A stretch of 64,000 nt of DNA. Origin: Curtobacterium sp. VKM Ac-2922. Lineage in GTDB: Bacteria; Actinomycetota; Actinomycetes; Actinomycetales; Microbacteriaceae. This document shows, in pieces, positions 51,621-61,019 of the stretch (within the stretch, counting starts at the first letter, position 1; every line of letters begins with the position of its first letter). Both the position numbers and the translations under genes were made by a program. The notes under the pieces were generated by a model that made no database searches, was not told the DNA's origin, and saw only the letters and a list, made by a program, of their open reading frames with translations. Where the stretch lies: assembly GCF_022815645.1 (NCBI RefSeq), contig NZ_JALGRO010000006.1, positions 124,001 to 188,000 on the forward strand, given 5' to 3'.

Positions 51621-53213
51621 ATGCGCTCCTCCGAAGCTCCGCTCCACGCACCGCGCGCCACCGTCTCCCCCACCACGCAGGACCTCGCCCGCATCGGCTA
51701 CGAGCAGGAGCTGCACCGCGGCGTCGGGTCGTTCTCGTCGTTCGCCGCCGGGTTCTCGTTCGTGTCCATCCTGACCACGGTGTTCCAGCTCTTCGGCCTG
51801 GGCTTCGGACTGGGCGGTGCCGCCTTCTTCTGGGCCTGGCCGCTCGTCTTCGGCGGCCAACTGCTCGTCGCGCTGAACTTCGCCCAGTTGGCAGCCCGCT
51901 GGCCGATCTCGGGCGCGATCTTCCAGTGGTCGAGCCGTCTGGCCGGTGCGCGCTTCGGCTGGTTCACCGGCTGGACGATGATCATCGGGCAGATCCTGAC
52001 GGTCGCGGTCGCCGCGATCGCCGTCCAGGCCGTGCTCCCCGCCATCTGGAGCGGGTTCCAGGTCGTCGGCGGTCCGGGCGCCGACCCCTCGTTGGCGTCG
52101 TCGACGGGTGCCGCCAACGCGGTGGTCCTCGGCCTGGTGATGCTCGTCGTCACGACCCTGGTGAACATCACGAGCGTGCGGCTCATGGCGCGGGTGACGA
52201 GCTTCGGCGTGCTCATCGAGATCATCGGCGTCGTGGTGCTCATCGCCGCGCTGTTCCTGCTGCCGCACCGCACCCCGGCGGTGCTCTTCACGACCACGGG
52301 GTCGACGAGCACCGAGCCGTACGTGTGGGCGTTCCTGGCGTCGTCACTGATGGCGGCGTACGTGATGGTCGGGTTCGACTCGGCTGGCGAGCTGGCCGAG
52401 GAGACGCACAACCCCCGCCGCACCACCCCGAAGACGATCGTCCGCGCGCTGACGGTGTCCGGTCTCGGCGGCGGACTGCTCATCATCGGGGCACTCGTCG
52501 CGGCCCCGAGCCTGACCGACGGCAAGCTCGCCACCCAGGGACTGGCGTGGGTCATCACCTCGACGCTCGGCGACGTGTTCGGCCGCCTGCTGCTGTGCAC
52601 CGTCGCCGTCGCCGTCTTCGCGTGCACCCTGGCGGTGCAGACCGCGGGTGCCCGGATGGTCTACTCGATGGCGCGCGAGAAGGCCCTGCCGTTCCACCGC
52701 ACCCTGGCGAAGGTCTCGCCGCGCACCGGGACCCCGATCGCGGCGTCGATCGTCGTCGGGGTCGGTGCCGGGCTCGCCCTGGCGGTGAACATCGGGCAGT
52801 CGGCGATCTTCACGGCGCTGTCCAGCCTGTGCATCGCGATGCTCTACCTGGCCTACCTCGGCGTGACCGGACCCCTGCTGGTGCAGCGCATCCGGCTGCG
52901 GCGCGAGGGCTTCCCGGCCGGGGTGGACGAGGACGGCAAGCCGCTCTTCACGCTCGGCCGGTGGGGCATCCCGCTCAACGCGCTGGCCGTGGCGTTCCAG
53001 ATCGGCATGGCGGTCAACCTGATCTGGCCCCGTCCCGAGATCTACGACCTGACGGGCCACTCGTGGTGGCTGCAGTACAGCGCACTGCTGTTCATCGGCG
53101 GAGTCCTGCTGGTCGGCTGGGCGTGGTCGGCGTGGCGGCACCGCGCGCAGGGTCCGATCACCCTGGCCGACGTCCCCACGACCGCCGCGACACCCGTGAC
53201 CGCGGACGCCTGA
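51621..53213 (+). CDS. APC-family permease, likely importer for guanidine or urea
   Basis: A 530-residue amino acid-polyamine-organocation permease with about twelve membrane helices. It opens GYEQELHRGVGSFSSFAAGF, the standard APC first helix, and has VMVGFDSAGELAEETHNPRR, matching the glutamate-containing motif of amino-acid/choline transporters. It is the first gene of the cluster and precedes the DUF1989 and carboxylase genes by 72 bp. Related permeases accompany many urea/guanidine carboxylase clusters, so it probably imports the nitrogen substrate. Which molecule it carries is inferred. Confidence 0.87.
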   Translation: MRSSEAPLHAPRATVSPTTQDLARIGYEQELHRGVGSFSSFAAGFSFVSILTTVFQLFGLGFGLGGAAFFWAWPLVFGGQLLVALNFAQLAARWPISGAIFQWSSRLAGARFGWFTGWTMIIGQILTVAVAAIAVQAVLPAIWSGFQVVGGPGADPSLASSTGAANAVVLGLVMLVVTTLVNITSVRLMARVTSFGVLIEIIGVVVLIAALFLLPHRTPAVLFTTTGSTSTEPYVWAFLASSLMAAYVMVGFDSAGELAEETHNPRRTTPKTIVRALTVSGLGGGLLIIGALVAAPSLTDGKLATQGLAWVITSTLGDVFGRLLLCTVAVAVFACTLAVQTAGARMVYSMAREKALPFHRTLAKVSPRTGTPIAASIVVGVGAGLALAVNIGQSAIFTALSSLCIAMLYLAYLGVTGPLLVQRIRLRREGFPAGVDEDGKPLFTLGRWGIPLNALAVAFQIGMAVNLIWPRPEIYDLTGHSWWLQYSALLFIGGVLLVGWAWSAWRHRAQGPITLADVPTTAATPVTADA

Positions 53214-53236
53214 ACGCGCGGACACGACACCGCAGT

Positions 53237-53272
53237 CACCACCACCACCAGCACCAGCACCAGCACCAGCAC
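53237..53272 (+). repeat. CACCAG/CACCAC microsatellite
   Basis: Six trinucleotide-pair units (mainly CACCAG) fill the gap between the permease and the first DUF1989 gene, ending right at its GGAGG ribosome site (53273-53277). A related run of GCACCA opens atzF at 58522-58540. Confidence 0.85.
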
Positions 53273-53285
53273 GGAGGAACCACCC

Positions 53286-54122
53286 ATGCGTGACCTGCAC
53301 CAGACCGACAGTGTCCTCGCCTCGCGGGACGACGCCCGCGCCCAGGCCGGAATCCGGTCCGAGCACATGCCGTACCTGCCGGCATCGACGTCCCCGTACA
53401 CCCCGGACGCCGTCGATCCCGCGCAGCTCGTCTGGGCCGAGACCGTCGCCCCGGGCGGGTACACGCACAAGGTCCTGGCTCGGGGTTCCCGGCTGCGGTT
53501 CGACGACCCCACGGGCGACGCCTGCGCGAGCATCGTCGTGTACAACGCGCTCGAGCCGTGCGAGCGCCTGAACGTCGCCGACACACAGAAGATCCCGTGG
53601 CAGGCCTACCTGGGCGCCGGATCCCCGCTGCTGAGCGGCGACGGCCGGGTGCTCGCGAGCATCGTCGAGGACACCTCCGGGCGCCACGACGCGTTCTGCG
53701 GGACCTCGACCGACGCCTGGAACACCGCCAAGTACGGCGACGCCGCACCCGAGGGGCCGTCACCGAGCGGTCGGTCCCTGCTGGCGAAGGCGGCGGCGAA
53801 GCACGGCCTGACCAAGCGCGACCTGCCGCCGAGCGTGTCGTTCTTCCAGGGCGTGCGGGTCGAGCCCGACGGCGCACTCGAGCCCGTCGGGTCGGCCGGC
53901 CCGGGGCACCACGTCACCCTGGTCGCCGAGCTGCCGCTGCTGGTGCTGGTCGCGAACGTCGCGCACCCGCTGGACCCCCGCACCGACTACGTGGTCGGTC
54001 CGTTGCGCGTGCACGCCTGGCGCGGGGAGCCGACGAGCCCCGCGGACGACCGCTTCGGCGCCACACCGGAGCTGACGCGCGCCTACCTGAACACGATCGA
54101 CCACGCGGAAGCACGAGGCTGA
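53286..54122 (+). CDS. DUF1989 urea/guanidine-carboxylase-associated protein 1
   Basis: A 278-residue DUF1989 protein (urea-amidolyase-associated protein 1). Key segments: VAPGGYTHKVLARGSRLRF, TGDACASIVVYNALEPCERL, and GRHDAFCGTSTDAWN with a conserved Cys. DUF1989 pairs adjacent to this type of carboxylase act as carboxyguanidine deiminase (CgdAB), which turns carboxyguanidine into allophanate and ammonia. The two DUF1989 genes here, 3 bp apart, fit its two subunits. It has a strong GGAGG site. Assignment to one named subunit is not possible from sequence alone. Confidence 0.85.
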   Translation: MRDLHQTDSVLASRDDARAQAGIRSEHMPYLPASTSPYTPDAVDPAQLVWAETVAPGGYTHKVLARGSRLRFDDPTGDACASIVVYNALEPCERLNVADTQKIPWQAYLGAGSPLLSGDGRVLASIVEDTSGRHDAFCGTSTDAWNTAKYGDAAPEGPSPSGRSLLAKAAAKHGLTKRDLPPSVSFFQGVRVEPDGALEPVGSAGPGHHVTLVAELPLLVLVANVAHPLDPRTDYVVGPLRVHAWRGEPTSPADDRFGATPELTRAYLNTIDHAEARG

Positions 54123-54125
54123 ACG

Positions 54126-54818
54126 ATGTCCGACACCCTGACCTCCACCGTCCCCGTCGGCGCCGTCCACGCGCCCGACGTCGCCCTGGACTGGAGCGAG
54201 TCGCTGGTCCCCGGCACCGTCGTGCGCGACGACCGGGTCGCGCCGCTCGCCCCGTGGTCGACGGTCGTCCGCGCCGGGCAGGTCCTGACGATCGTCGACG
54301 TCGGCGGCAACCAGAGCGCCGACTGCCTGGTGTACGACGCCGTCGACCCCGACGAGCGGTACAGCGTGCCCGACACCCTCGTCGCGCAGGGGAACGCGTA
54401 CGTCCGGACCGGCACCGTGCTGATGTCGAACGAGGGCCGCCCGCTGATGACCGTCGTCGGCAACGAGATCGACCGGCAGGACACGATCGGCGGGGCGTGC
54501 TCGAAGGAGTCGAACACGCTGCGGTACGGCCACCACACGGCGTACCAGCACGGCTGCCGCGAGAACTTCATCGCCGAGGCCGCGCGCCACGGACTGGGCG
54601 TGCGGGACCTGGTGTCGAACCTGAACTGGTTCATGAACGTGCCGGTCGAGGCGGACGGCGCGCTCGGGATCGTCGACGGCATGAGCGCCCCCGGCAAGCG
54701 CGTGGCCGTCCGGGCCGAACGGGACGTGCTGGTGATCGTGTCGAACTGCCCGCAGATGAACAACCCCTGCAACGACTTCTCCTGCACGCCCCTGCGCATG
54801 ATCGTGGTCCAGCCGTGA
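54126..54818 (+). CDS. DUF1989 urea/guanidine-carboxylase-associated protein 2
   Basis: A 230-residue second DUF1989 protein, shorter than its neighbour and only distantly similar. Motifs: VVRAGQVLTIVDVGGNQSAD, CLVYDAVDPDERY, GACSKESNTLRYGHHT, and the C-terminal SNCPQMNNPCNDFSCTPLR, with cysteines likely to bind metal or act in catalysis. It starts 3 bp after protein 1 and overlaps the carboxylase start by 4 bp (GTGA). Presumed second subunit of carboxyguanidine deiminase, by family knowledge and position. Confidence 0.86.
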   Translation: MSDTLTSTVPVGAVHAPDVALDWSESLVPGTVVRDDRVAPLAPWSTVVRAGQVLTIVDVGGNQSADCLVYDAVDPDERYSVPDTLVAQGNAYVRTGTVLMSNEGRPLMTVVGNEIDRQDTIGGACSKESNTLRYGHHTAYQHGCRENFIAEAARHGLGVRDLVSNLNWFMNVPVEADGALGIVDGMSAPGKRVAVRAERDVLVIVSNCPQMNNPCNDFSCTPLRMIVVQP

Positions 54819-57800
54819 CCGCCGCGCCCGACCGCACCGGGAGCCCCGCCGTGCCGCTCGACCTGGACACCGTGCTCGTCGCCAACCGCGGGGAGATCGC
54901 CCGTCGCGTGATCCGCTCCGCCAGGGCGATGGGCATGCGCACCGTCGCCGTGTTCTCCGACGCCGACCGTGCCGCCCCGCACGTGCGCGAGGCCGACGTC
55001 GCCGTCCGCCTGGGACCGGCCCCCGCTCGCGAGTCCTACCTGCGCATCGACGCTGTCGTGCAGGCGGCGCTCGACACCGGCGCCGGCCTGGTCCACCCCG
55101 GCTACGGGTTCCTGTCCGAGAACACCGACTTCGCGAGCGCCTGCGAGGCCGCCGGTATCCGCTTCGTCGGACCGACGGCCGAGCAGATCGTCGCGTTCGG
55201 CGCGAAGCACACCGCCCGCGAGCTCGCCGCCGCCGCCGGGGTCCCGATGCTGGCCGGCACCGGGCTGCTGGCCTCGGCCGACGACGCGGTCGCCGCGGCG
55301 GAGCGGATCGGTCTGCCCGTCATGCTCAAGGCCACGGGCGGTGGCGGCGGCATCGGCATGCAGGCCTGCGCGACCCTGGACGAGGTGCGCGAGGCCTACG
55401 CCAGCGTCGAGCGCACCGCGGCTGCCGCCTTCGGCGCCGCCGGCATCTTCCTCGAGCGCCTGGTCCGACCGGCCCGGCACGTCGAGGTCCAGCTGTTCGG
55501 CGACGGCCAGGGCCGGGTCGCCGTGATCGGTGACCGCGACTGCTCGCTCCAGCGCCGCAACCAGAAGGTCATCGAAGAGGCCCCGGCGCCGGCACTGCCG
55601 GAGCACGTCCGGGAGGCCCTGCACAGTTCCGCACGTCGGCTCGCGGCGAGCATCGGGTACCGCAGCGCCGGCACGGTCGAGTTCGTCTACGACCCGGTGC
55701 GCGAAGAGGCGTCGTTCCTCGAGGTGAACACCCGGCTGCAGGTGGAACACCCCGTCACCGAGCAGGTCTACGGCGTCGACCTGGTGGCGCTGATGCTGCG
55801 ACTGGCCCGCGACGGCGCGTCCGGCATCGACCCGGACGTGTTCGCGCGCACCTGGACCCCGACCGGCCACGCCGTCGAGGCCCGCGTCTACGCCGAGGAC
55901 CCGGCCAAGGGCTCGCTGCCGTCGAGCGGTCTGGTGACGCAGGCCGTGTTCCCCGCGACCACGACCGACGACGGTGCCCCGACCGGCATCCGCGTGGACG
56001 GCTGGGTCGAGACCGGCTCCGAGGTGTCCGCGTTCTACGACCCGATGCTCGCCAAGGTGATTGCCACCGGGGAGACCCGCGACGACGCCCTCGACCTGCT
56101 GCGTGCGGGGCTGACCGGCACCCGGATCGACGGCATCGTCACGAACACCGGACTGCTGCGCGCCCTGACCGACGACCTGGAACTCCGGACGGCGACGCAC
56201 TCGACGTCGACGCTCGACGAGACCGCCGACCCGGACCCGCGCATCGACGTGGTCGCACCCGGCACGATGACGACCGTGCAGGACCTGCCCGGCCGCCTGG
56301 GCCACTGGCAGGTCGGTGTTCCGCCGAGCGGCCCGTTCGACGCGGCGTCCTTCGCCGAGGCGAACCGCGCGGTCGGCAACCCCGAAGGCGCTCCGGCGCT
56401 CGAGGTCACCGCGACCGGACCCACGCTGCGGTTCTCGGCCCCGGCCCTGGTCGCCGTGACCGGAGCGGCGGCCCCGGTCACCGTCGACGACGAGCCCGTG
56501 CCGCTGTGGGAGCCCGTCGAGGTGCAGGCCGGACAGACCCTGACGATCGGCACCGCCGCAGGCCCCGGACTCCGGACGTACCTGGCGGTGCGCGGCGGCA
56601 TCGACGTGCCGACCTACCTCGGCTCCGCGGCCACGTTCACGCTCGGCGGCTTCGGTGGCCATGCGGGCCGTGCTCTGCTGGCCGGCGACGTCCTGCGCCC
56701 GGGCTCCCCCGACGCCGACGTCCCGCACCCCGCGTTCCCCGCCGGCGCCCGGCTCGGCCTGGTCGGCGGGCCCACGCCGGACGACCGTCGCACGGCGCTG
56801 ACCAGCACGTGGGAGATCGCCGTCACCGAGGGCCCGCACGCGGCACCGGACTTCTTCACGCGAGCCGACCTCGACGTGTTCTACGCCACCGACTACGGCG
56901 TGCACCACAACTCCGCCCGCACCGGGGTCCGGCTGATCGGACCCCGGCCGGGCTGGGCGCGCACCGACGGCGGCGAGGCCGGCCTGCACCCCTCGAACAT
57001 CCACGACACCCCGTACGCGGTCGGGGCGATCGACTTCACCGGCGACACCCCGATCATCCTCGGACCGGACGGACCGTCCCTGGGCGGGTTCGTCTGCCCC
57101 GCCGTGGTGGCCAGCGGTGACCTGTGGAAGGTGGGCCAGTTGCGCCCGGGTGACACGGTGCGGTTCGTGCCGGTCCGCGAAGCCGACGCTGCCGCGCTCG
57201 ACGCACAACGGGCCTCCAGGACGGTGCCGCGCACCGGAGCCGACGGACGCACCGGCGGGGACGGGGACGACGGCGTGCTCGCACGCCTGGACGCCACCGA
57301 GTCCCGGCCGAGCGTGGCGTACCGGCGGGACGGCGACGACAACGTCCTGGTGGAGTACGGCGACATGACGCTCGACATCGCGCTGCGGATGCGCGTGCAC
57401 GCGCTCATGACGACGCTGCAGGCCGAGGCACCGGAGGGCATCCTCGACATCACGCCGGGCATCCGCTCGCTGCAGGTGCACACCGATGCCAGCGTGACGA
57501 AGGCGAGCACCATGGCCGGCCTGCTGCGTGAGCTCGAGGACGAGATCCCACCGACCGACCAGCTCGTCGTGCCCTCGCGGACGGTCAAGCTGCCGCTGTC
57601 CTGGGACGACCCGGCGACCCGGCTGGCGATCGAGCGCTACATGAACGGTGTCCGGAACGACGCTCCGTGGACCCCCTGGAACATCGAGTTCATCCGGCGG
57701 ATCAACGGGCTCGACTCGGTGGACGACGTGTTCCGCACGGTGTTCGACGCGAGCTACCTGGTGCTCGGTCTGGGCGACGTCTACCTCGGCGCACCGGTCG

Positions 57801-58522
57801 CCACGCCCCTCGACCCGCGGCACCGACTCGTGACCACGAAGTACAACCCGGCCCGCACCTGGACGGCCGAGAACTCGGTCGGCATCGGCGGCGCGTACCT
57901 GTGCATCTACGGCATGGAGGGCCCCGGCGGCTACCAGTTCGTCGGCCGCACCGTGCAGATCTGGAACCGGTTCCGCCGCGGCGGCCTGTTCCAGCAGGAC
58001 CCGTGGGCGCTGCGGTTCTTCGACCGGATCGAGTGGTACCCGGTCGGCGCGGACGAGCTGCTCGAGCTGCGCGCCGAGACGGACGCGGGGCGCGGGGAGT
58101 TCGAGACGGTCGACGGCGAGTTCTCGATCGCGTCGTACAACCGGTTCCTCAGCGACAACGCGACCTCGATCGACGCGTTCCGTGCGCAGCAGGCGCGGGC
58201 GTTCGATCAGGAGAAGGACCGCTGGCGTGCCTCGGGCGAGTTCGACGTGCGCGACGAGCCGGCGCCCGTGGTGGCCGACGCCGTGACGGTGCCCGAGGGC
58301 TCGACCGCGGTGGTCGCACCGTTCACCTCGACCGTGTGGCAGGTCGACGTCCGGCCGGGTGACCGGGTCGACGCCGGGCAGAAGCTGCTGGCGGTCGAGG
58401 CGATGAAGATGGAGTCGATGGTGCACGCTCCCGTCGGCGGGCAGGTGCTCGAGGTGTACATCACGCCGGGCGAGCAGGTGGCACCGGGGCAGGTCCTCGC
58501 CGCGATCGGAGGAGGAGCATGA
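54815..58522 (+). CDS. uca: Biotin-dependent urea/guanidine carboxylase
   Basis: A 1235-residue single-chain carboxylase, the usual length. Biotin carboxylase (about 18-460) has VLVANRGEIARRVIRSARAM, GFLSENTDFA, and the ATP-grasp loop KATGGGGGIGM. The carboxyltransferase half holds KipA/KipI-like domains (VVAPGTMTTVQDLPGRLGHW; GIRSLQVHTDAS). The biotin carrier ends the chain with EAMKMESM, biotinyl Lys1198. It carboxylates urea or, more likely given the DUF1989 partners, guanidine. It is coupled by overlaps to both neighbours. The residue that chooses urea over guanidine, known from yeast urea amidolyase, cannot be mapped by eye. Confidence 0.92.
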   Translation: MTAAPDRTGSPAVPLDLDTVLVANRGEIARRVIRSARAMGMRTVAVFSDADRAAPHVREADVAVRLGPAPARESYLRIDAVVQAALDTGAGLVHPGYGFLSENTDFASACEAAGIRFVGPTAEQIVAFGAKHTARELAAAAGVPMLAGTGLLASADDAVAAAERIGLPVMLKATGGGGGIGMQACATLDEVREAYASVERTAAAAFGAAGIFLERLVRPARHVEVQLFGDGQGRVAVIGDRDCSLQRRNQKVIEEAPAPALPEHVREALHSSARRLAASIGYRSAGTVEFVYDPVREEASFLEVNTRLQVEHPVTEQVYGVDLVALMLRLARDGASGIDPDVFARTWTPTGHAVEARVYAEDPAKGSLPSSGLVTQAVFPATTTDDGAPTGIRVDGWVETGSEVSAFYDPMLAKVIATGETRDDALDLLRAGLTGTRIDGIVTNTGLLRALTDDLELRTATHSTSTLDETADPDPRIDVVAPGTMTTVQDLPGRLGHWQVGVPPSGPFDAASFAEANRAVGNPEGAPALEVTATGPTLRFSAPALVAVTGAAAPVTVDDEPVPLWEPVEVQAGQTLTIGTAAGPGLRTYLAVRGGIDVPTYLGSAATFTLGGFGGHAGRALLAGDVLRPGSPDADVPHPAFPAGARLGLVGGPTPDDRRTALTSTWEIAVTEGPHAAPDFFTRADLDVFYATDYGVHHNSARTGVRLIGPRPGWARTDGGEAGLHPSNIHDTPYAVGAIDFTGDTPIILGPDGPSLGGFVCPAVVASGDLWKVGQLRPGDTVRFVPVREADAAALDAQRASRTVPRTGADGRTGGDGDDGVLARLDATESRPSVAYRRDGDDNVLVEYGDMTLDIALRMRVHALMTTLQAEAPEGILDITPGIRSLQVHTDASVTKASTMAGLLRELEDEIPPTDQLVVPSRTVKLPLSWDDPATRLAIERYMNGVRNDAPWTPWNIEFIRRINGLDSVDDVFRTVFDASYLVLGLGDVYLGAPVATPLDPRHRLVTTKYNPARTWTAENSVGIGGAYLCIYGMEGPGGYQFVGRTVQIWNRFRRGGLFQQDPWALRFFDRIEWYPVGADELLELRAETDAGRGEFETVDGEFSIASYNRFLSDNATSIDAFRAQQARAFDQEKDRWRASGEFDVRDEPAPVVADAVTVPEGSTAVVAPFTSTVWQVDVRPGDRVDAGQKLLAVEAMKMESMVHAPVGGQVLEVYITPGEQVAPGQVLAAIGGGA

Positions 58523-60231
58523 GCACCAGCACCAGCACCAGGACCGGCATCACGGCCGCCGCCCGCGTGCACGACGCGTACGACCGGATCCAGGCCGTCG
58601 ACCGGCCCGAGGTCTGGATCAGCCTGCGCGACCGGTCCGACGTGCTGGCCGAGGCGACGGCGATCGACCCGTCGCTCCCCCTGGCCGGTCTGCTGGTCGC
58701 GGTCAAGGACAACATCGACGTCGCGGGACTCCCCACGACTGCTGCGTCGCGGTCGTTCGCGTACGAACCGACGGCCGACGCCACCGCCGTCGCCCGACTG
58801 CGGGCCGCCGGAGCCGTGGTGGTCGGCAAGACCAACCTCGACCAGTTCGCCACCGGCCTGGTCGGCACCCGGTCGCCCTTCGGGGCCGTCCGGAACGCCT
58901 GGGACCCCAGACGCATCTCCGGCGGCTCGTCGAGCGGCTCGGCGACCGCGGTCGCGCTCGGGATCGTCGACCTGGCGCTCGGCACCGACACCGCCGGGTC
59001 CGGTCGGGTGCCGGCAGCGCTCGGCAACCTGGTCGGGGTGAAGCCCACGAAGGGCCTGGTCCCGAACACCGGCGTCGTGCCGGCCTGCCGGTCGCAGGAC
59101 TGCGTCACGGTGTTCGCCCGGTCGCTCGACCTGGCCCGGACCGCGACCGAGCTGATGACCGGCCCCGACGGCGTCGACCCGCTCGCCCGCGAGGACACCG
59201 CGCACGCCGCCCTGCCCACCACGCCGCGGATCGCCGTGCCGCTGCCGTCGCAGCTCGAGGGGCTTGCCCCGGGCTGGGCCGAGGCGTTCGCGGCGGCCGT
59301 CGACCGGTTCCGTGTGCTCGGCCACCAGGTCGTCGAGGTCGACATCGCACCGCTCCTGGACGCCGCAGCGCTGCTGTACGACGGCGCGTTCGTCGCCGAG
59401 CGGTACGCCGCCGTCGGCGCACACATCGACGCGCACCGGGACCTGATCGGGGACGACCTCGACCCGTCCGTGGCGACGATCGTGCTCGGTGGTGCGACAC
59501 CCACCGCCGCCGAGCTGTTCGCCGACCAGGAACGCCTCGACCGGCTCGGGGCTGCCGGCCGCGCAGTGCTGGCCGGCACGACCGCGCTGCTCACCCCCAC
59601 CACCACCTGGCACCCGACGCTGGCCGAGGTCGCCGCCGACCCGATCGGGGCGAACAGCCGGATGGGGCGCTACACGAACTTCGCGAACCTGCTCGACATG
59701 GCCTCGCTCGCCGTGCCGGCCGGGTTCGTCGACGGCCTGCCGTTCGGCGTGATGCTGACCGGGCCTGCGTTCACCGACCGACGGCTCGCGGCGCTCGCCC
59801 GCGCCTTCACCGCGCCGACGGTCGACCTGCTGGTCGTCGGCGCACACCTGCGGGGCCAGCCGCTGAACGGCCAGCTGGTCGCGGCCGGCGGGTCGTTCGT
59901 CATGGAGGCCCACACCGCGTCCGACTACCGGCTGTACGCCCTGGACACGGTGCCGCCCAAGCCGGGGCTGGTCCGGGCGGGCCCGGTCACGCCCGGTGAC
60001 GGCCGGAGTCCGGCGTCAGGTTCGGGTTCGATCGTCGGAGAGGTCTGGCGGCTGCCCGCCGCCGGGTTCGCCACGTTCGTCGCCGCGCTGCCCGCACCGA
60101 TGGCGATCGGCACCGTCGCACTCGACGACGGCACCGACGTCACCGGGTTCCTGGTCGAGCCGTGGGCCGTCGACGGCGCGCAGGACATCACCCAGCACGG
60201 CGGGTGGCGCGCGTACCGGAAGCAGGCATGA
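58519..60231 (+). CDS. atzF: Allophanate hydrolase
   Basis: A 570-residue amidase-signature enzyme. Catalytic triad motifs: AVKDNIDVAGLP (Lys), GGSSSGSATAVALG (cis-Ser) and TDTAGSGRVPAAL (nucleophile Ser). A C-terminal domain of about 130 residues (SDYRLYALDTVPPKPGLV to LPAAGFATFVAALPAPMAIG) matches the allophanate hydrolase C-domain. It splits allophanate to ammonia and CO2, finishing the route from carboxyguanidine or carboxylated urea. ATG 58519 overlaps the carboxylase stop by 4 bp. The N-terminus STSTSTRTG comes from a GCACCA repeat. Confidence 0.93.
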   Translation: MSTSTSTRTGITAAARVHDAYDRIQAVDRPEVWISLRDRSDVLAEATAIDPSLPLAGLLVAVKDNIDVAGLPTTAASRSFAYEPTADATAVARLRAAGAVVVGKTNLDQFATGLVGTRSPFGAVRNAWDPRRISGGSSSGSATAVALGIVDLALGTDTAGSGRVPAALGNLVGVKPTKGLVPNTGVVPACRSQDCVTVFARSLDLARTATELMTGPDGVDPLAREDTAHAALPTTPRIAVPLPSQLEGLAPGWAEAFAAAVDRFRVLGHQVVEVDIAPLLDAAALLYDGAFVAERYAAVGAHIDAHRDLIGDDLDPSVATIVLGGATPTAAELFADQERLDRLGAAGRAVLAGTTALLTPTTTWHPTLAEVAADPIGANSRMGRYTNFANLLDMASLAVPAGFVDGLPFGVMLTGPAFTDRRLAALARAFTAPTVDLLVVGAHLRGQPLNGQLVAAGGSFVMEAHTASDYRLYALDTVPPKPGLVRAGPVTPGDGRSPASGSGSIVGEVWRLPAAGFATFVAALPAPMAIGTVALDDGTDVTGFLVEPWAVDGAQDITQHGGWRAYRKQA

Positions 60232-60263
60232 CGGCGCCGACCCGGGAGCAGGCATGACGGCGC
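60221..60263 (+). repeat. 17-bp direct repeat over the atzF stop codon
   Basis: AGCAGGCATGACGGCGC at 60221-60237 contains the atzF TGA and is repeated exactly at 60247-60263, a 26-bp period. Confidence 0.9.
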
Positions 60264-60283
60264 GGGCCTGGGAGGATGGGGGC

Positions 60284-60976
60284 ATGCCCGCCGACGACCG
60301 CCCCACCCGTGTCGGCCGTCCCCGGGCTGCCGGCACGACCGACTCGGAGCTGTCGCCGCGGGAGCAGATCCTCGACGCCGCCGCGGCCCTGTTCGTCGAG
60401 AACGGGTTGAGCGCCACGTCCACCCGGGCGATCGCGGACCGGGTCGGCATCCGGCAGGCCTCGCTGTACTACCACTTCGCCGGCAAGGACGACATGCTCG
60501 TCGAGCTGCTGACCACCTCGGTGCGCCCGAGCCTGGACGTGGTGCGCGGCCTCGAGCAGCGGGTCCCGGACACGGCGAGCGCCGCCGGTGCCCTGGCGGC
60601 GCTGGTGCTCATCGACGTCGACACCCTCGTGCGCACGCCACACAACATCGGCACGCTCTACCTGCTGCCCGAGGTGCAGGGCGAGCGGTACGACGGGTTC
60701 CGGGTCGAGCGTCGCGAGCTGCAGGACACCTACGGCCGGCTGGGGTCGCTCGCCGCGACGCCCGACGTCACCGCGTCCCTGACCCCGACACAGCTCGGCG
60801 GTCTGCTCATCCAGCTCGCCGAGACCGTGATCCAGCTGCGACGCGCCGGCAGCGTCCGCGACACCGACCGGGACGCCATCGTCGCAACCTGCCTGCGGGC
60901 CTGCGGGCTCGACACGGCGGCGATCGCCGTCGCACGCCGTGATGCCGAGGCCCTGCTGGCCGCAGCGGTCGTCTGA
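60284..60976 (+). CDS. TetR/AcrR-family regulator of the urea/guanidine operon
   Basis: A 230-residue TetR protein. The DNA-binding domain covers about residues 25-75 (SPREQILDAAAALFVENGLS, then TSTRAIADRVGIRQASLYYH), followed by a helical ligand domain. It follows atzF by 52 bp on the same strand and likely controls the operon through the palindrome at 51580-51599; that link is inferred. GAGGAT (60272-60277) ends 6 nt before ATG 60284, readable either as a leaderless -10 or as a GGAGG ribosome site. The ligand may be guanidine, carboxyguanidine or an allophanate-related compound. Confidence 0.87.
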   Translation: MPADDRPTRVGRPRAAGTTDSELSPREQILDAAAALFVENGLSATSTRAIADRVGIRQASLYYHFAGKDDMLVELLTTSVRPSLDVVRGLEQRVPDTASAAGALAALVLIDVDTLVRTPHNIGTLYLLPEVQGERYDGFRVERRELQDTYGRLGSLAATPDVTASLTPTQLGGLLIQLAETVIQLRRAGSVRDTDRDAIVATCLRACGLDTAAIAVARRDAEALLAAAVV

Positions 60977-61019
60977 ACCCGACCGCGGCCTCCCGTCCGC
61001 CGTCCGCGGGCTGGTGCCG

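Noticed and set aside
54083-58426. 1447-codon minus-strand open frame opposite the carboxylase
   Set aside because: Antisense to a multi-domain biotin enzyme with intact motifs; long only because high GC depletes stop codons.
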